Of a DNA stretch of 64,000 nt, positions 19,709-31,677 are shown piece after piece (the stretch's first letter is position 1; the number at the start of each line of letters is the position of its first letter). The position numbers and the translations under genes are program-made. Below the pieces are notes generated by a model. That model was not told where the DNA came from. It worked only from the letters and a program-made list of their open reading frames with translations, and searched no databases. The stretch is from NCBI GenBank assembly GCA_016213325.1, contig JACRAY010000018.1:1-64000 (forward strand), in the 5' to 3' direction. This stretch comes from Burkholderiales bacterium (lineage in GTDB: Bacteria > Pseudomonadota > Gammaproteobacteria > Burkholderiales > Burkholderiaceae_C).

Positions 19709-21541
19709 ATGCGAGCAGTACTGATCCTTGGCGCCGCGTGCGTCGGCGCCTCCTGCTGGGCTGCGCCCGGCTATGCGGTGTGGGGCGAGTTCAAATACAA
19801 GCCGGGCTTCACCCACTTCGAATACGTCAACCCGAACGCGCCCAAGGGCGGCGAACTGCGCATGGTGGCAGGCTCGCGGATATCCACTTTCGACAAGTAC
19901 AACCCGTTCACGCTGCGCGGCAATGCGCCGTCGTTCCTGGGCAACCTGCTGTTCGACAGCCTGCTGATGGGCACGATGGACGAGAACGGCGTGGGCTACG
20001 GCCTGCTGGCCGAAGACGTCGATGTGCCGCCCGACCTGACGTCTGCCACGTTCCGCCTGCGGCCCGAAGCCCGCTTCCACAACGGCGACCCGGTGAAGGC
20101 CAGCGACGTCAAGTACAGCTTCGACTCGCTGAACTCGAAGTTCGCCCACCCGTCCTACGCTTCGCTCTATGCCGACGTTGCCGGCGCGGAAGTCGTGGAC
20201 GAGCGCACCATCCGCTTCAAGTTCAAGAAGAAAGACCGGCAGTTGCCCCTGGTGGTGGGCGGCATCCCGGTGTTCTCGCCCAAGTGGGGCATGGCCAACG
20301 GCAAGGCCAGGCAGTTCGACGAGATCGTCTCCGACGTGCCCATCGGCAGCGGACCCTACAAGATCGGGCCGGTGGAGTTCGGCCGCGACATCACCTACGC
20401 GCGCGACCCCAGCTACTGGGCGCGCAACCTGCCGGTGACGCGCGGCATGTTCAACTTCGACCGCATCACGGTGAAGATCTACCGCGACAACACGGCCCAG
20501 CTCGAAGCGCTGAAGGCCGGCGAGTTCGACCTGATGCAGTTCTTCTCGGCCGGCGACTGGACCCGCCGCCTCACGGGCAAGCGCATCGCCCGCGGCGAAC
20601 TGAAGAAAGAGGTGTTCCAGCACAAGCTGCCCGACGGCTTCTACAGCATGGTGCTGAACAACCGGCTGCCCAAGTTCTCGGACCGCCGCGTGCGCCAGGC
20701 CATCGTGCTGGCGATGGACTACGAGTGGATGAACGTGCACCTGTTCCGCGGCAGCTACACGCGGGTGAAGGGCGTGTTCGGCAACACCGACTGCGAAGCC
20801 AACGGCGTGACGCCGCCCGAAGAAGCGGCGCTGCTCGAGCCGTTCCGCGCCAGCCTGCCGCCCGAGGTGTTCGGGCCGATGGCGGTGCCGCCGCGCACCG
20901 ACGGCGCCAACTCGCTCAACGACAACCTGCTGAAAGCCCGCAAGCTGCTGGCCGAGGCCGGCTGGACCTTCCGCGACGGCGCCTTGCGCAACGCCAAGGG
21001 CGAGGCTTTCACGATGGAGTTCCTCGACAGCTCCGAGGCCCGCGGCGTGACCACCACCGCCGCGTGGAAACGGGCGCTCGCCAAGCTGGGCATCGAGTTC
21101 TCGGTGCGCGAGGTCGACTTCGCGCTGTGGCAGCAACGGCTGGAGTCGAACAACTTCGAGGTGCTGGGCATCTCCTTCCCGGGCACGCACTTCCCCGGCG
21201 CCGACTATGCCGACCTGTTCGGCAGCAAGGCCGCCGACAACCCCGGGTCGGGCAACTACGCGGGCGTCAAGAACCCCGCCATCGATGCGCTGGTGGCCAG
21301 GCTGACCGTGGCGGACAACCAGAAGGAGTACCTCGCCGCCTGCCGCGCGCTGGACCGCGTGATCGCGCACGGCTACTACATGGTGCCGGCGTGGACCGCA
21401 CGCGGGCGCCGCATCGCGTACAGTGACTGGGCGCTCGAGAAGCCCGGGGTCGTGCCGGCCTACCCGCCCGAGGGCGTGCCCTACATGACGTGGTTCATGT
21501 ACACGTGGTGGGCCCGCAATCCCCCCAAGACTGCGAAGTAG
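19709..21541 (+). CDS. Extracellular peptide-binding protein, YejA-like
   Basis: The 610-residue family 5 solute-binding protein has a signal peptide ([23 protein letters not shown]). Typical YejA features follow: [30 protein letters not shown], the SGPYKIG motif, and YAWR-type late segments ([13 protein letters not shown]). It is the periplasmic component of a peptide ABC importer; homologues take up oligopeptides including microcin C. Membrane and ATPase subunits follow in order, making a complete yejABEF operon. ATG 19709 is favoured by the signal peptide and the -10 element directly upstream. Confidence 0.92.
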   Translation: MRAVLILGAACVGASCWAAPGYAVWGEFKYKPGFTHFEYVNPNAPKGGELRMVAGSRISTFDKYNPFTLRGNAPSFLGNLLFDSLLMGTMDENGVGYGLLAEDVDVPPDLTSATFRLRPEARFHNGDPVKASDVKYSFDSLNSKFAHPSYASLYADVAGAEVVDERTIRFKFKKKDRQLPLVVGGIPVFSPKWGMANGKARQFDEIVSDVPIGSGPYKIGPVEFGRDITYARDPSYWARNLPVTRGMFNFDRITVKIYRDNTAQLEALKAGEFDLMQFFSAGDWTRRLTGKRIARGELKKEVFQHKLPDGFYSMVLNNRLPKFSDRRVRQAIVLAMDYEWMNVHLFRGSYTRVKGVFGNTDCEANGVTPPEEAALLEPFRASLPPEVFGPMAVPPRTDGANSLNDNLLKARKLLAEAGWTFRDGALRNAKGEAFTMEFLDSSEARGVTTTAAWKRALAKLGIEFSVREVDFALWQQRLESNNFEVLGISFPGTHFPGADYADLFGSKAADNPGSGNYAGVKNPAIDALVARLTVADNQKEYLAACRALDRVIAHGYYMVPAWTARGRRIAYSDWALEKPGVVPAYPPEGVPYMTWFMYTWWARNPPKTAK

Positions 21542-21552
21542 AAGAACAACCC

Positions 21553-22572
21553 ATGGCTGCCTACATCCTCAAGCGCATCCTGCTGATGATCCCCACGCTG
21601 CTCGGCGTGCTGCTCATCACCTTCGTCGTCATCCAGTTCGTGCCGGGCGGGCCGGTGGAGCAGTACATCGCCGAGTCGCGCCGCACGCAGGGCGCGGGCG
21701 ACACGTCGGCCTATCGCGGCGGGCAGGGCGTGCACCCGAAACGCATCGAGGAGATCAAGAAGCTCTACGGCTTCGACAAGCCGGCCCACGAGCGCTTCTT
21801 CCAGATGCTCGGCCAGTACGCGCGCTTCGACCTGGGCAAGAGCTTCTTCCAGAACAAGCCCGTGAGCCAGCTGATCGTGGAGAAGCTGCCGGTTTCGATC
21901 AGCCTGGGCCTGTGGACCTTCTTCATCAGCTACCTGATAGCAGTGCCGCTCGGCGTGGCGAAGGCGGTGCGCGCCGGCACGCGCTTCGACATCGTGACCA
22001 CCGTGGCCGTGCTGGTCGGCTACGCCATCCCGGGCTTCGTGCTCGGCCTCTTGCTGCTGGTGCTGTTCGGCGGCGGGCTCGAGCTGTTCCCGCTGCGCGG
22101 CCTCACCTCGCCGGGCTGGGAGCAGATGGGCTGGGGCGCGCGCATCGCCGACTACCTGTGGCACATCACGCTGCCGGTCACCGCAATGGTGCTGGGCAGC
22201 TTCGCCGTGACCACGATGCTCACCAAGAACTCGTTCCTGGAGGAGATCCGCAAGCAATACGTGCTGACCGCCCGCGCCAAGGGCCTGGCCGACCGGCGTG
22301 TGCTGTGGAAGCACGTGTTCCGCAACGCGCTGATCCCTATCCTCACCGGCTTTCCGGCGGCCTTCATCGGCGCCTTCTTCACCGGGGCGCTGCTGATCGA
22401 GACGCTGTTCTCGCTGGACGGCCTGGGCCTGCTCAGCTACGAAAGCATCATCCGGCGGGACTACCCCGTGGTCCTGGGCTCGCTCTACGTTTTCACGCTG
22501 ATCGGCCTGTTCACCAAACTCATCACCGATTTGAGCTATGTCTGGGTCGACCCCCGTGTCAAATTTGACTAG
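21553..22572 (+). CDS. yejB: Peptide ABC transporter permease YejB
   Basis: The 339-residue integral membrane protein begins MAAYILKRILLMIPTLLGVLLITF, the usual first helix of DppB/YejB permeases. It has about six membrane spans and the EAA loop (RAKGLADRRVLWKHVFRNALIPI) that docks on the ATPase. The segment with RRTQGAGD and YRGGQGVHPKRIEEIKKLYGFDKP is characteristic of YejB. It follows yejA by 11 bases. Its 3' end overlaps the start region of yejE by 35 bases. Confidence 0.94.
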   Translation: MAAYILKRILLMIPTLLGVLLITFVVIQFVPGGPVEQYIAESRRTQGAGDTSAYRGGQGVHPKRIEEIKKLYGFDKPAHERFFQMLGQYARFDLGKSFFQNKPVSQLIVEKLPVSISLGLWTFFISYLIAVPLGVAKAVRAGTRFDIVTTVAVLVGYAIPGFVLGLLLLVLFGGGLELFPLRGLTSPGWEQMGWGARIADYLWHITLPVTAMVLGSFAVTTMLTKNSFLEEIRKQYVLTARAKGLADRRVLWKHVFRNALIPILTGFPAAFIGAFFTGALLIETLFSLDGLGLLSYESIIRRDYPVVLGSLYVFTLIGLFTKLITDLSYVWVDPRVKFD

Positions 22573-23689
22573 CCCCCCCGAAGCGGCCTACGGCCGCCTC
22601 CCCCCCAGGGGGGCGCCACCAGCGGCCGGGCAAAGCCCGATCCGCGGTGGCCCGCGTGAAGAGGCTTCGCAAAGTCCCGCGGCACGGGCCTGGCGGCGCT
22701 TTCGCCGTAACCGGCTGGGCTTCACCAGCCTCGCCATCTTCCTGGTGCTGGTGACTGCCAGCCTGTTCGCGGAGCTGCTGTCCAACGACAAGCCCTTCGT
22801 CGTGCGCTACAACGGCGAGTTCTACTTCCCGATGGTCAATACCTACCCGGAGAAGACCTTCGGCGGCGACTTCGAGTCGCCCACCGACTACAACGACCCG
22901 CGCATCCGCAAGAACCTGTCCTCGGGCAGCAACTGGGCACTGTTCCCGGTCAACCGCTACGGCTCGGGCACCATCGCGTACCACAACCCCTTGCCCTTCC
23001 CCAGCCCGCCTTCGGCCGACAACTGGCTGGGCACCGACGAACGCGGGCGCGACCTGCTGGCGCAACTGCTCTACGGCTTTCGCCTGAGCGTGCTGTTCGG
23101 GCTGGCGCTGATGGCGATTGGCGTGCTCCTCGGCGTCGTCACCGGCGCCATCCAGGGCTACTTCGTGGGCAAGACCGACCTGGCTTTCCAGCGCTTCATC
23201 GAAATCTGGGAGTCCATGCCCGAGCTGTACCTGCTGATCATCTTCAGCGCCATCTTCGCGCCCAGCGTGGCACTGCTGCTTCTGCTGCTGAGCCTGTTCG
23301 GATGGACCGGGCTGTCGGGCTACGTGCGTGCGGAGTTCCTGCGGAACCGGCAGATGGAATACGTGAAGTCGGCCCGGGCCCTGGGCGTGGGCAACGGCCG
23401 CATCATGTGGCGGCACATCATGCCCAACAGCATGACGCCGGTGGTGACCTTCCTGCCGTTTCGCATGAGCGCCGCCATCCTGGCGCTGACCTCGCTGGAC
23501 TTCCTCGGGCTGGGCGTGCCGCCGGGTACGCCGTCGCTGGGCGAGCTGCTGGCTCAGGGCAAGACCAACCTGGACGCATGGTGGATTTCGGTGTTCACCT
23601 TCATCGTGCTGGTGCTCACGCTGCTCCTGCTGACCTTCATGGGTGACGCGCTGCGCGACGCCCTCGACCCGCGAAAGGCCGACCAATGA
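22538..23689 (+). CDS. yejE: Peptide ABC transporter permease YejE with repeat-encoded N-terminus
   Basis: The 383-residue permease has conserved sequence from RAWRRFRRNRLGFTSLAIF (~residue 49) onward, the YejE-type periplasmic insert (NTYPEKTFGGDFESPTDY), WLGTDERGRDLLAQLLYGFR, and an EAA loop (KSARALGVGNGRIMWRHIMPN). The first ~48 residues include about 33 encoded by a GC-rich dispersed repeat. No in-frame ATG, GTG or TTG exists between that repeat and the conserved core. Initiation must therefore be at ATG 22538, GTG 22556 or TTG 22565, with the repeat translated. Its stop overlaps yejF (ATGA). Confidence 0.92.
   Translation: MSGSTPVSNLTSPPEAAYGRLPPRGAPPAAGQSPIRGGPREEASQSPAARAWRRFRRNRLGFTSLAIFLVLVTASLFAELLSNDKPFVVRYNGEFYFPMVNTYPEKTFGGDFESPTDYNDPRIRKNLSSGSNWALFPVNRYGSGTIAYHNPLPFPSPPSADNWLGTDERGRDLLAQLLYGFRLSVLFGLALMAIGVLLGVVTGAIQGYFVGKTDLAFQRFIEIWESMPELYLLIIFSAIFAPSVALLLLLLSLFGWTGLSGYVRAEFLRNRQMEYVKSARALGVGNGRIMWRHIMPNSMTPVVTFLPFRMSAAILALTSLDFLGLGVPPGTPSLGELLAQGKTNLDAWWISVFTFIVLVLTLLLLTFMGDALRDALDPRKADQ
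22573..22672. repeat. Multi-hairpin GC-rich dispersed repeat inside yejE
   Basis: Nested short hairpins are visible: GCGGCC-TAC-GGCCGC, CCCCCC-A-GGGGGG, GGGC-AAA-GCCC flanked by CCACC/GGTGG, and GAAGAG-GCTTC. I recall highly similar intergenic elements in Variovorax and Ramlibacter. Here it begins right after the yejB stop codon and is in frame with yejE. Confidence 0.65.
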
Positions 23690-25293
23690 CGGCGCAATTG
23701 CTGGAAGTGAAAGACCTGCGCGTCGCCTTCGGCGGCAAGGAGGTCGTGCACGGCGTGCAGTTCCACATCGCGCCGGGCGAGAAGCTGGCGCTGGTGGGCG
23801 AGTCAGGTTCGGGCAAGACCGTCACCGCGCTCGCCATGCTGGGGCTGGTCCCCAATGCAACAGTCACGGGCTCGGCGGTCTTCGCCGGCCTCGAAGGGCA
23901 GCCGCCGCGCGACCTGATCTCGATGCCCGAACGCGACCTGCTGTCCGTGCGCGGGCGTGAGATCGCGATGATCTTCCAGGAGCCGATGACGGCCCTGAAC
24001 CCACTGTTCCCGGTGGGTGACCAGATCGCCGAGGTGCTGCAGCTGAAAGAGGGCCTGAGCAAGCGCGAGGCCTGGGACGGCGCCGTCAAGGCGCTGCACG
24101 CGACCGGCATCCCCGACCCCGAGCGCCGTGCCATGTCGTTTCCGCACCAGCTGTCGGGCGGGCAACGCCAGCGCGCCATGATCGCCATGGCGCTCGCCGG
24201 GCGCCCGCGCCTGCTACTGGCCGACGAGCCCACCACCGCGCTGGACGTGACGCTGCGCGTGCAGATCCTCGACCTGCTGGGCGAGATCCAGGCGCACAAC
24301 GGCATGGCGATGCTGCTGATCACGCACGACCTGAACCTGGTGCGCAAGTTCGCCGACCGGGTGGCCGTCATGGAAAACGGCTACCTGGTGGAGACGGGGG
24401 CGGTGGATGAGATCTTCTCCAACCCGCAGCATGCCTACACCCGCAAGCTGATCGACAGCCGGCCCGAGCGCGACGTCGACGAGACCCCGGCGGGCGGCGG
24501 CGCGCCGGTGATGGAGGCCAAGGACATGCGGGTGACCTACCCGGTCCACCTGCCCGGCATCAAGGGCTGGTTCCGCAAGGGCCAGTTCATTGCCGTGAAG
24601 AACGCAGCCTTCCGCATCGAGCCCGGCCGCACGCTGGGCGTGGTGGGGGAGTCGGGCTCGGGCAAGTCCACGCTGGCCATGGCGGCGCTGGGCCTGATCC
24701 CGCACCAGGGCGAGCTCGACGTGGTGCAGCGCCGCTGGGGCCCCGACGCCGCCGGCAACAAGGCGATCCGCCGCATGGTGCAGGTGGTCTTCCAGGACCC
24801 GTTCTCGTCGCTGTCGCCCCGCATGACGGTGGAAGAGATCGTGGGCGAGGGCCTGCTGGTGCACCATCCCGAATACGACGTGCCGCAGCGCCGCGCCCGA
24901 GTGGTGCAGGCCTTGTCGGACGTCGGCCTGACCGAAGCGCAGTTTCCCGGCCTCCTGAACCGTTACCCGCATGAATTTTCAGGCGGCCAGCGCCAGCGCC
25001 TGGCGATTGCCCGGGCGCTGATCGTGGAGCCGTCGGTGCTGATCCTGGACGAGCCGACCAGCGCGCTGGACGTCACGATCCAGAAGCAGGTGCTGAAGCT
25101 GCTGCAGGGCCTGCAGCGCGACAAAGGGCTGAGCTACCTGCTGATCACCCACGACGTGGACGTGATCTGGGCGATGGCCCACGACGTGCTGGTCATGAAG
25201 GACGGCGAAGTGGTGGAGGCGGGGACCGTCGAAGAGGTCCTGAAGGCGCCCCGCAACCCCTATACCCAGACCCTCGTGGCCGCCGCCGCTTGA
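23686..25293 (+). CDS. yejF: Peptide ABC transporter double ATPase YejF
   Basis: The 535-residue protein fuses two ABC ATPase domains. The first has Walker A GESGSGKT and signature LSGGQRQRAMIA. The second has Walker A GESGSGKST and signature FSGGQRQRLAIARAL, with Walker B LILDEPTSALD. The oligopeptide C-terminal motif (NPYTQTL) is present. It powers the YejBE permease pair. It overlaps the yejE stop by four bases and ends the operon; the next promoter is 26 bases downstream. Confidence 0.95.
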   Translation: MTAQLLEVKDLRVAFGGKEVVHGVQFHIAPGEKLALVGESGSGKTVTALAMLGLVPNATVTGSAVFAGLEGQPPRDLISMPERDLLSVRGREIAMIFQEPMTALNPLFPVGDQIAEVLQLKEGLSKREAWDGAVKALHATGIPDPERRAMSFPHQLSGGQRQRAMIAMALAGRPRLLLADEPTTALDVTLRVQILDLLGEIQAHNGMAMLLITHDLNLVRKFADRVAVMENGYLVETGAVDEIFSNPQHAYTRKLIDSRPERDVDETPAGGGAPVMEAKDMRVTYPVHLPGIKGWFRKGQFIAVKNAAFRIEPGRTLGVVGESGSGKSTLAMAALGLIPHQGELDVVQRRWGPDAAGNKAIRRMVQVVFQDPFSSLSPRMTVEEIVGEGLLVHHPEYDVPQRRARVVQALSDVGLTEAQFPGLLNRYPHEFSGGQRQRLAIARALIVEPSVLILDEPTSALDVTIQKQVLKLLQGLQRDKGLSYLLITHDVDVIWAMAHDVLVMKDGEVVEAGTVEEVLKAPRNPYTQTLVAAAA

Positions 25294-25318
25294 CGCAGCG
25301 CACAAAGACCCCAGCTCG

Positions 25319-25347
25319 TTGCAAATCAACGGCTTAGGCGTTACAAT
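25319..25347 (+). promoter_or_regulatory. Sigma-70 promoter of the rimP-nusA-infB operon
   Basis: TTGCAA (25319-25324) and TACAAT (25342-25347) are separated by exactly 17 bases. Transcription should start near 25354, only about ten bases before a strong terminator hairpin. Confidence 0.75.
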
Positions 25348-25362
25348 ACCGGCCTCTCGACC

Positions 25363-25396
25363 AAACGGGCGGATACCAACCGCCCGTTTCTTTTTT
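25363..25396 (+). terminator. Intrinsic terminator/attenuator in the rimP leader
   Basis: A 10-bp perfect stem AAACGGGCGG / CCGCCCGTTT with a 7-base loop (25373-25379) is followed by C and six T. It sits between the promoter and the rimP start. It could therefore attenuate the operon, or end yejF readthrough. Confidence 0.8.
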
Positions 25397-25417
25397 CAGG
25401 CAGGATTTGCGCATCAG

Positions 25418-25987
25418 GTGGCATTGCAGGACATCGTGGACCAAACGGTAACCGGCCTGGGTTACGAACTGGTGGAGCTCGAACGCTCCGCCGGCGGCAC
25501 GCTGCGCGTGACGATCGACTTCCCGTGGCAGCCCGGGGTCGAGCGCTACGTGAATGTCGAGGACTGCGAACGTGTCACCCGCCAGCTGCAGTATGCGCTG
25601 GAGGTCGACGAAGTGGACTACAAGCGGCTCGAGGTGTCTTCGCCCGGCATCGACCGGCCGCTGCGCACCGAGAAGGACTTCGAGCGTTTCGTCGGCGAGG
25701 TGGTCGACATCACGCTGAAGGCGCCCATGGGTTCCGCGGGAGCCGGCCAGGTGGCCGCCAACCGCAAGAAGTTCCGCGGCACGCTGGAGCGTGGCGAGGG
25801 CGGCTGGCAGCTGGTGTGGAGCGATGAGCCCGCCAGGCCGCCGGGCGTGAGAGTGTCGAAGAAGAAGGCGCCGGCCCCCGTGCAGGTGCTCGGTTTCGCG
25901 CTGGACGAGCTGAAGGATGCCCGTCTCGCGCCGGTTGTGGATTTCAAGGGACGCAAACGTCCCGGGGTTCAGGAGCAAGGGAAATGA
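25418..25987 (+). CDS. rimP: Ribosome maturation factor RimP
   Basis: RimP helps assemble the 30S subunit. The 189-residue protein starts with a GTG codon, giving [24 protein letters not shown], the canonical beginning. The N-terminal domain holds the [20 protein letters not shown] signature, followed by the SH3-like C-terminal domain. An insert ([14 protein letters not shown], then [19 protein letters not shown]) makes it longer than the E. coli protein and looks like the usual betaproteobacterial form. Its stop overlaps the nusA start (ATGA). It is the first gene of the operon behind the attenuated promoter. Confidence 0.94.
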   Translation: MALQDIVDQTVTGLGYELVELERSAGGTLRVTIDFPWQPGVERYVNVEDCERVTRQLQYALEVDEVDYKRLEVSSPGIDRPLRTEKDFERFVGEVVDITLKAPMGSAGAGQVAANRKKFRGTLERGEGGWQLVWSDEPARPPGVRVSKKKAPAPVQVLGFALDELKDARLAPVVDFKGRKRPGVQEQGK

Positions 25988-27483
25988 ATCGCGAACTGTT
26001 GATGCTGGTGGACGCCATCTCGCGCGAGAAGAACGTCGAGCGTGACGTCGTCTTCGGTGCGGTCGAGGCGGCGCTGGCGCAGGCCACCAAGAAGCTCTAC
26101 CAGGGGGAAGTCGACATCCGCGTGGCGGTGGACCGCGACAGCGGCGACTACGAGACCTTCCGCCGTTGGCTGGTGGTCCCCGACGAGGCCGGCCTGCAGA
26201 ACCCGGACGCCGAAGAACTGCTGATGGACGCGAAGGAACGCGTGGGCGACGTCGAGGAAGGCGAGCACATCGAGGAGCAGATCGAGTCCGTGCCGATCGG
26301 GCGCATCGGCGCCATGGCCGCCAAGCAGGTGATCCTGCAGAAGATCCGCGACGCCGAGCGCGAGATGCTGCTGAACGACTTCATGTCGCGCGGCGACAAG
26401 ATCTTCGTGGGCACCGTCAAGCGCATGGACAAGGGCGACATCATCGTCGAGAGCGGCCGCGTCGAAGGGCGCCTGCGCCGCAGCGAGATGATCCCCAAGG
26501 AAAACCTGCGCAACGGCGACCGCGTGCGCGCCATGATCATGGAAGTCGACCTGCAGCTGCGCGGCGCGCCGATCATCCTGTCGCGCGCGGCCCCCGAGTT
26601 CATGATCGAGCTGTTCCGCCAGGAAGTGCCCGAGATCGAGCAGGGCCTGCTGGAAATCAAGACCTGCGCCCGCGACCCCGGCTCGCGCGCCAAGATCGCC
26701 GTGGTGTCGCACGACAAGCGCGTCGACCCCATCGGCACCTGCGTGGGCGTGCGCGGTTCGCGCGTGAACGCCGTGACCAACGAGCTGGCCGGCGAACGCG
26801 TCGACATCGTGCTGTGGTCGGAAGACCCGGCGCAGTTCGTGATCGGCGCGCTGGCGCCCGCCAACGTCTCGTCGATCGTGGTGGACGAGGAAAAGCATGC
26901 CATGGACGTGGTGGTGGACGAGGAGAACCTCGCCATCGCGATCGGCCGCGGCGGCCAGAACGTGCGGCTCGCCTCCGAACTCACGGGCTGGAAGATCAAC
27001 ATCATGGACGCGAACGAGTCGGCCCAGAAGACGGCCGAAGAGCAGCAGAAGCTGCGTTCGCTGTTCATGGAGAAGCTCGACGTCGACGAGGAAATCGCCG
27101 ACATCCTGATCGTCGAGGGCTTCACCAGCCTGGAAGAAGTGGCCTACGTGCCGCTGCAGGAGATGCTGGAAATCGAGTCCTTCGACGAGGACACGGTCAA
27201 CGAGCTGCGCGCCCGCGCCAAGGACGCGCTGCTCACCATGGAGATCGCCCGCGAGGAGAGCGTCGAGGAGGTGTCGCAGGACCTGCGCGACCTCGAAGGC
27301 CTGAACCCGCAGCTGATCGCCCAGCTGGCCGAGGCGGGCGTGCACACGCGCGACGACCTGGCCGACCTGGCGGTCGACGAGCTCACCGAGATCACGGGCC
27401 AGGCTTCGGACGAAGCCAAGGCCCTGATCATGAAAGCGCGCGAGCACTGGTTCACAGCCAGCGCGACGGCAGCGCATGAATAA
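25984..27483 (+). CDS. nusA: Transcription termination/antitermination factor NusA
   Basis: NusA binds RNA polymerase and modulates pausing, termination and antitermination. The 499-residue protein shows the N-terminal RNAP-binding domain ([19 protein letters not shown]), an S1 domain ([25 protein letters not shown]), KH1/KH2 ([37 protein letters not shown]) and two C-terminal acidic helix-hairpin-helix repeats (~370-490). Together with the terminator in the leader it may feed back on its own operon, as is known for E. coli nusA. Confidence 0.97.
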   Translation: MNRELLMLVDAISREKNVERDVVFGAVEAALAQATKKLYQGEVDIRVAVDRDSGDYETFRRWLVVPDEAGLQNPDAEELLMDAKERVGDVEEGEHIEEQIESVPIGRIGAMAAKQVILQKIRDAEREMLLNDFMSRGDKIFVGTVKRMDKGDIIVESGRVEGRLRRSEMIPKENLRNGDRVRAMIMEVDLQLRGAPIILSRAAPEFMIELFRQEVPEIEQGLLEIKTCARDPGSRAKIAVVSHDKRVDPIGTCVGVRGSRVNAVTNELAGERVDIVLWSEDPAQFVIGALAPANVSSIVVDEEKHAMDVVVDEENLAIAIGRGGQNVRLASELTGWKINIMDANESAQKTAEEQQKLRSLFMEKLDVDEEIADILIVEGFTSLEEVAYVPLQEMLEIESFDEDTVNELRARAKDALLTMEIAREESVEEVSQDLRDLEGLNPQLIAQLAEAGVHTRDDLADLAVDELTEITGQASDEAKALIMKAREHWFTASATAAHE

Positions 27484-27504
27484 CGAGGGAGGGCCTGGGA
27501 ACAC

Positions 27505-30372
<2,868 letters not shown>

Positions 30373-30375
30373 GCC

Positions 30376-30741
30376 ATGCACAAGCGCGCGACCAAGCCCA
30401 ACCGAGCCTTCCAGATCGCCGACCAGGTCCAGCGCGACCTGGCCGAGCTGATCCGCGAGGTGAAGGACCCGCGGCTGGGCATGGTCACGATCAATTCGGT
30501 GGAAGTCACGCCCGACTATGCGCACGCCAAGGTCTACTTCAGCGTGCTCGTAGGTGACCCGCAGGAATGCGAGGAGGCGTTGAACCACGCCGCCGGGTTC
30601 CTCCGCAACGGCCTGTTCAAGCGCCTGCACATCCACACGGTGCCGACGCTGCATTTCCATTTCGACCGCACCACCGAGCGCGCGGCCGACATGAACGCCT
30701 TGATTGCCAAGGCGGTCTCCTCCCGTTCCAAGGAAGAGTAG
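30376..30741 (+). CDS. rbfA: Ribosome-binding factor A
   Basis: RbfA is a cold-adaptation and 16S rRNA processing factor acting on the 30S subunit. The 121-residue protein has the KH-like fold signature: [30 protein letters not shown], then [16 protein letters not shown], then [21 protein letters not shown]. It is separated from infB by three bases and from truB by three bases, so it is a middle gene of the operon. Confidence 0.96.
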   Translation: MHKRATKPNRAFQIADQVQRDLAELIREVKDPRLGMVTINSVEVTPDYAHAKVYFSVLVGDPQECEEALNHAAGFLRNGLFKRLHIHTVPTLHFHFDRTTERAADMNALIAKAVSSRSKEE

Positions 30742-30744
30742 TCC

Positions 30745-31677
30745 GTGAACGCGCCACGCACCAGGGTGCAGCGGCGCCCTGTGCATGGGGTGTTGCTGCT
30801 GGACAAGCCATTCGGCCTTTCGAGCAACGATGCGTTGCAGAAGGCCAAGTGGCTGCTGCGCGCCGAGAAAGCGGGCCACACCGGCACGCTGGACCCGATG
30901 GCTACCGGCGTGCTGCCGCTTTGCTTCGGTGCAGCCACCAAGTTCAGCCAGCTGCACCTGGATGCGGACAAGACCTACGAAGCGATGGCCAGGCTGGGTG
31001 TGCAGACGGCCACCGGCGATGCCGAAGGCGATGTGCTGCGCGAGCGGCCCGTCCCGGCCCATATCGACCTGGCGGCGCTGCAAGCGCGCTTTACGGGTGC
31101 GCAGCGGCAAGTGCCGCCCATGCACAGCGCGCTGAAGAAGGACGGCAAGGCACTGTACGAATACGCGCGGGCCGGCGAAGTGGTGGAGCGCGCAGCGCGC
31201 GACATCACGGTGCGTGCACTCCAGCTCGAGCTGCTGTCACCCGATACGCTGCGCTTCGTCGCCGCGGTCAGCAAGGGCACCTACATCCGCACGCTGGCCG
31301 AAGACATCGGCGAAGCCATCGGCTGCGGCGCCCACCTCACGGCGCTGCGCCGCACGCAGACCGGCGGCTTCGGCCTGGCTCAGTGCGTGACGCTGGAGGC
31401 GCTGGCCGCGATGGACGAGGCCGCGCGCCTCGCCGCACTGCTGCCGGTGGAGGCGCTGCTGCAAGGCCACGCGCGAGTCACGCTGCCGGCCGACGATGCG
31501 GGGCGCTTCCTGAGCGGCCTGCGCCGGCGCGGCAACTGGCCCGACGCGCCGCAAGTCGCGGTGTTCGGCCCCGACACCATCCTCGGCACGGCCCATGTGA
31601 AGGCCGGCGAACTGATCCCGGGGCGGCTGCTCGCCCCCAACGAAATCCAACAGATCCTGCAAGAGATCCCATCATGA
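30745..31677 (+). CDS. truB: tRNA pseudouridine-55 synthase
   Basis: TruB converts U55 to pseudouridine in the T loop of tRNAs. The 310-residue protein uses a GTG start. It shows [24 protein letters not shown], the catalytic Asp in [17 protein letters not shown], the RVR-type [17 protein letters not shown] motif and a short C-terminal PUA-like end. GTG 30745 lies three bases after the rbfA stop. The stop overlaps the typA start (ATGA). Confidence 0.95.
   Translation: MNAPRTRVQRRPVHGVLLLDKPFGLSSNDALQKAKWLLRAEKAGHTGTLDPMATGVLPLCFGAATKFSQLHLDADKTYEAMARLGVQTATGDAEGDVLRERPVPAHIDLAALQARFTGAQRQVPPMHSALKKDGKALYEYARAGEVVERAARDITVRALQLELLSPDTLRFVAAVSKGTYIRTLAEDIGEAIGCGAHLTALRRTQTGGFGLAQCVTLEALAAMDEAARLAALLPVEALLQGHARVTLPADDAGRFLSGLRRRGNWPDAPQVAVFGPDTILGTAHVKAGELIPGRLLAPNEIQQILQEIPS

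Noticed and set aside
22573-22620. Hairpins after yejB as a transcription terminator
   Set aside because: They lie inside the only possible reading frame for the yejE N-terminus and no T-run follows.
30567-31673. N-terminal extension of TypA
   Set aside because: The extension overlaps truB in another frame; family similarity begins at the ATG overlapping the truB stop.
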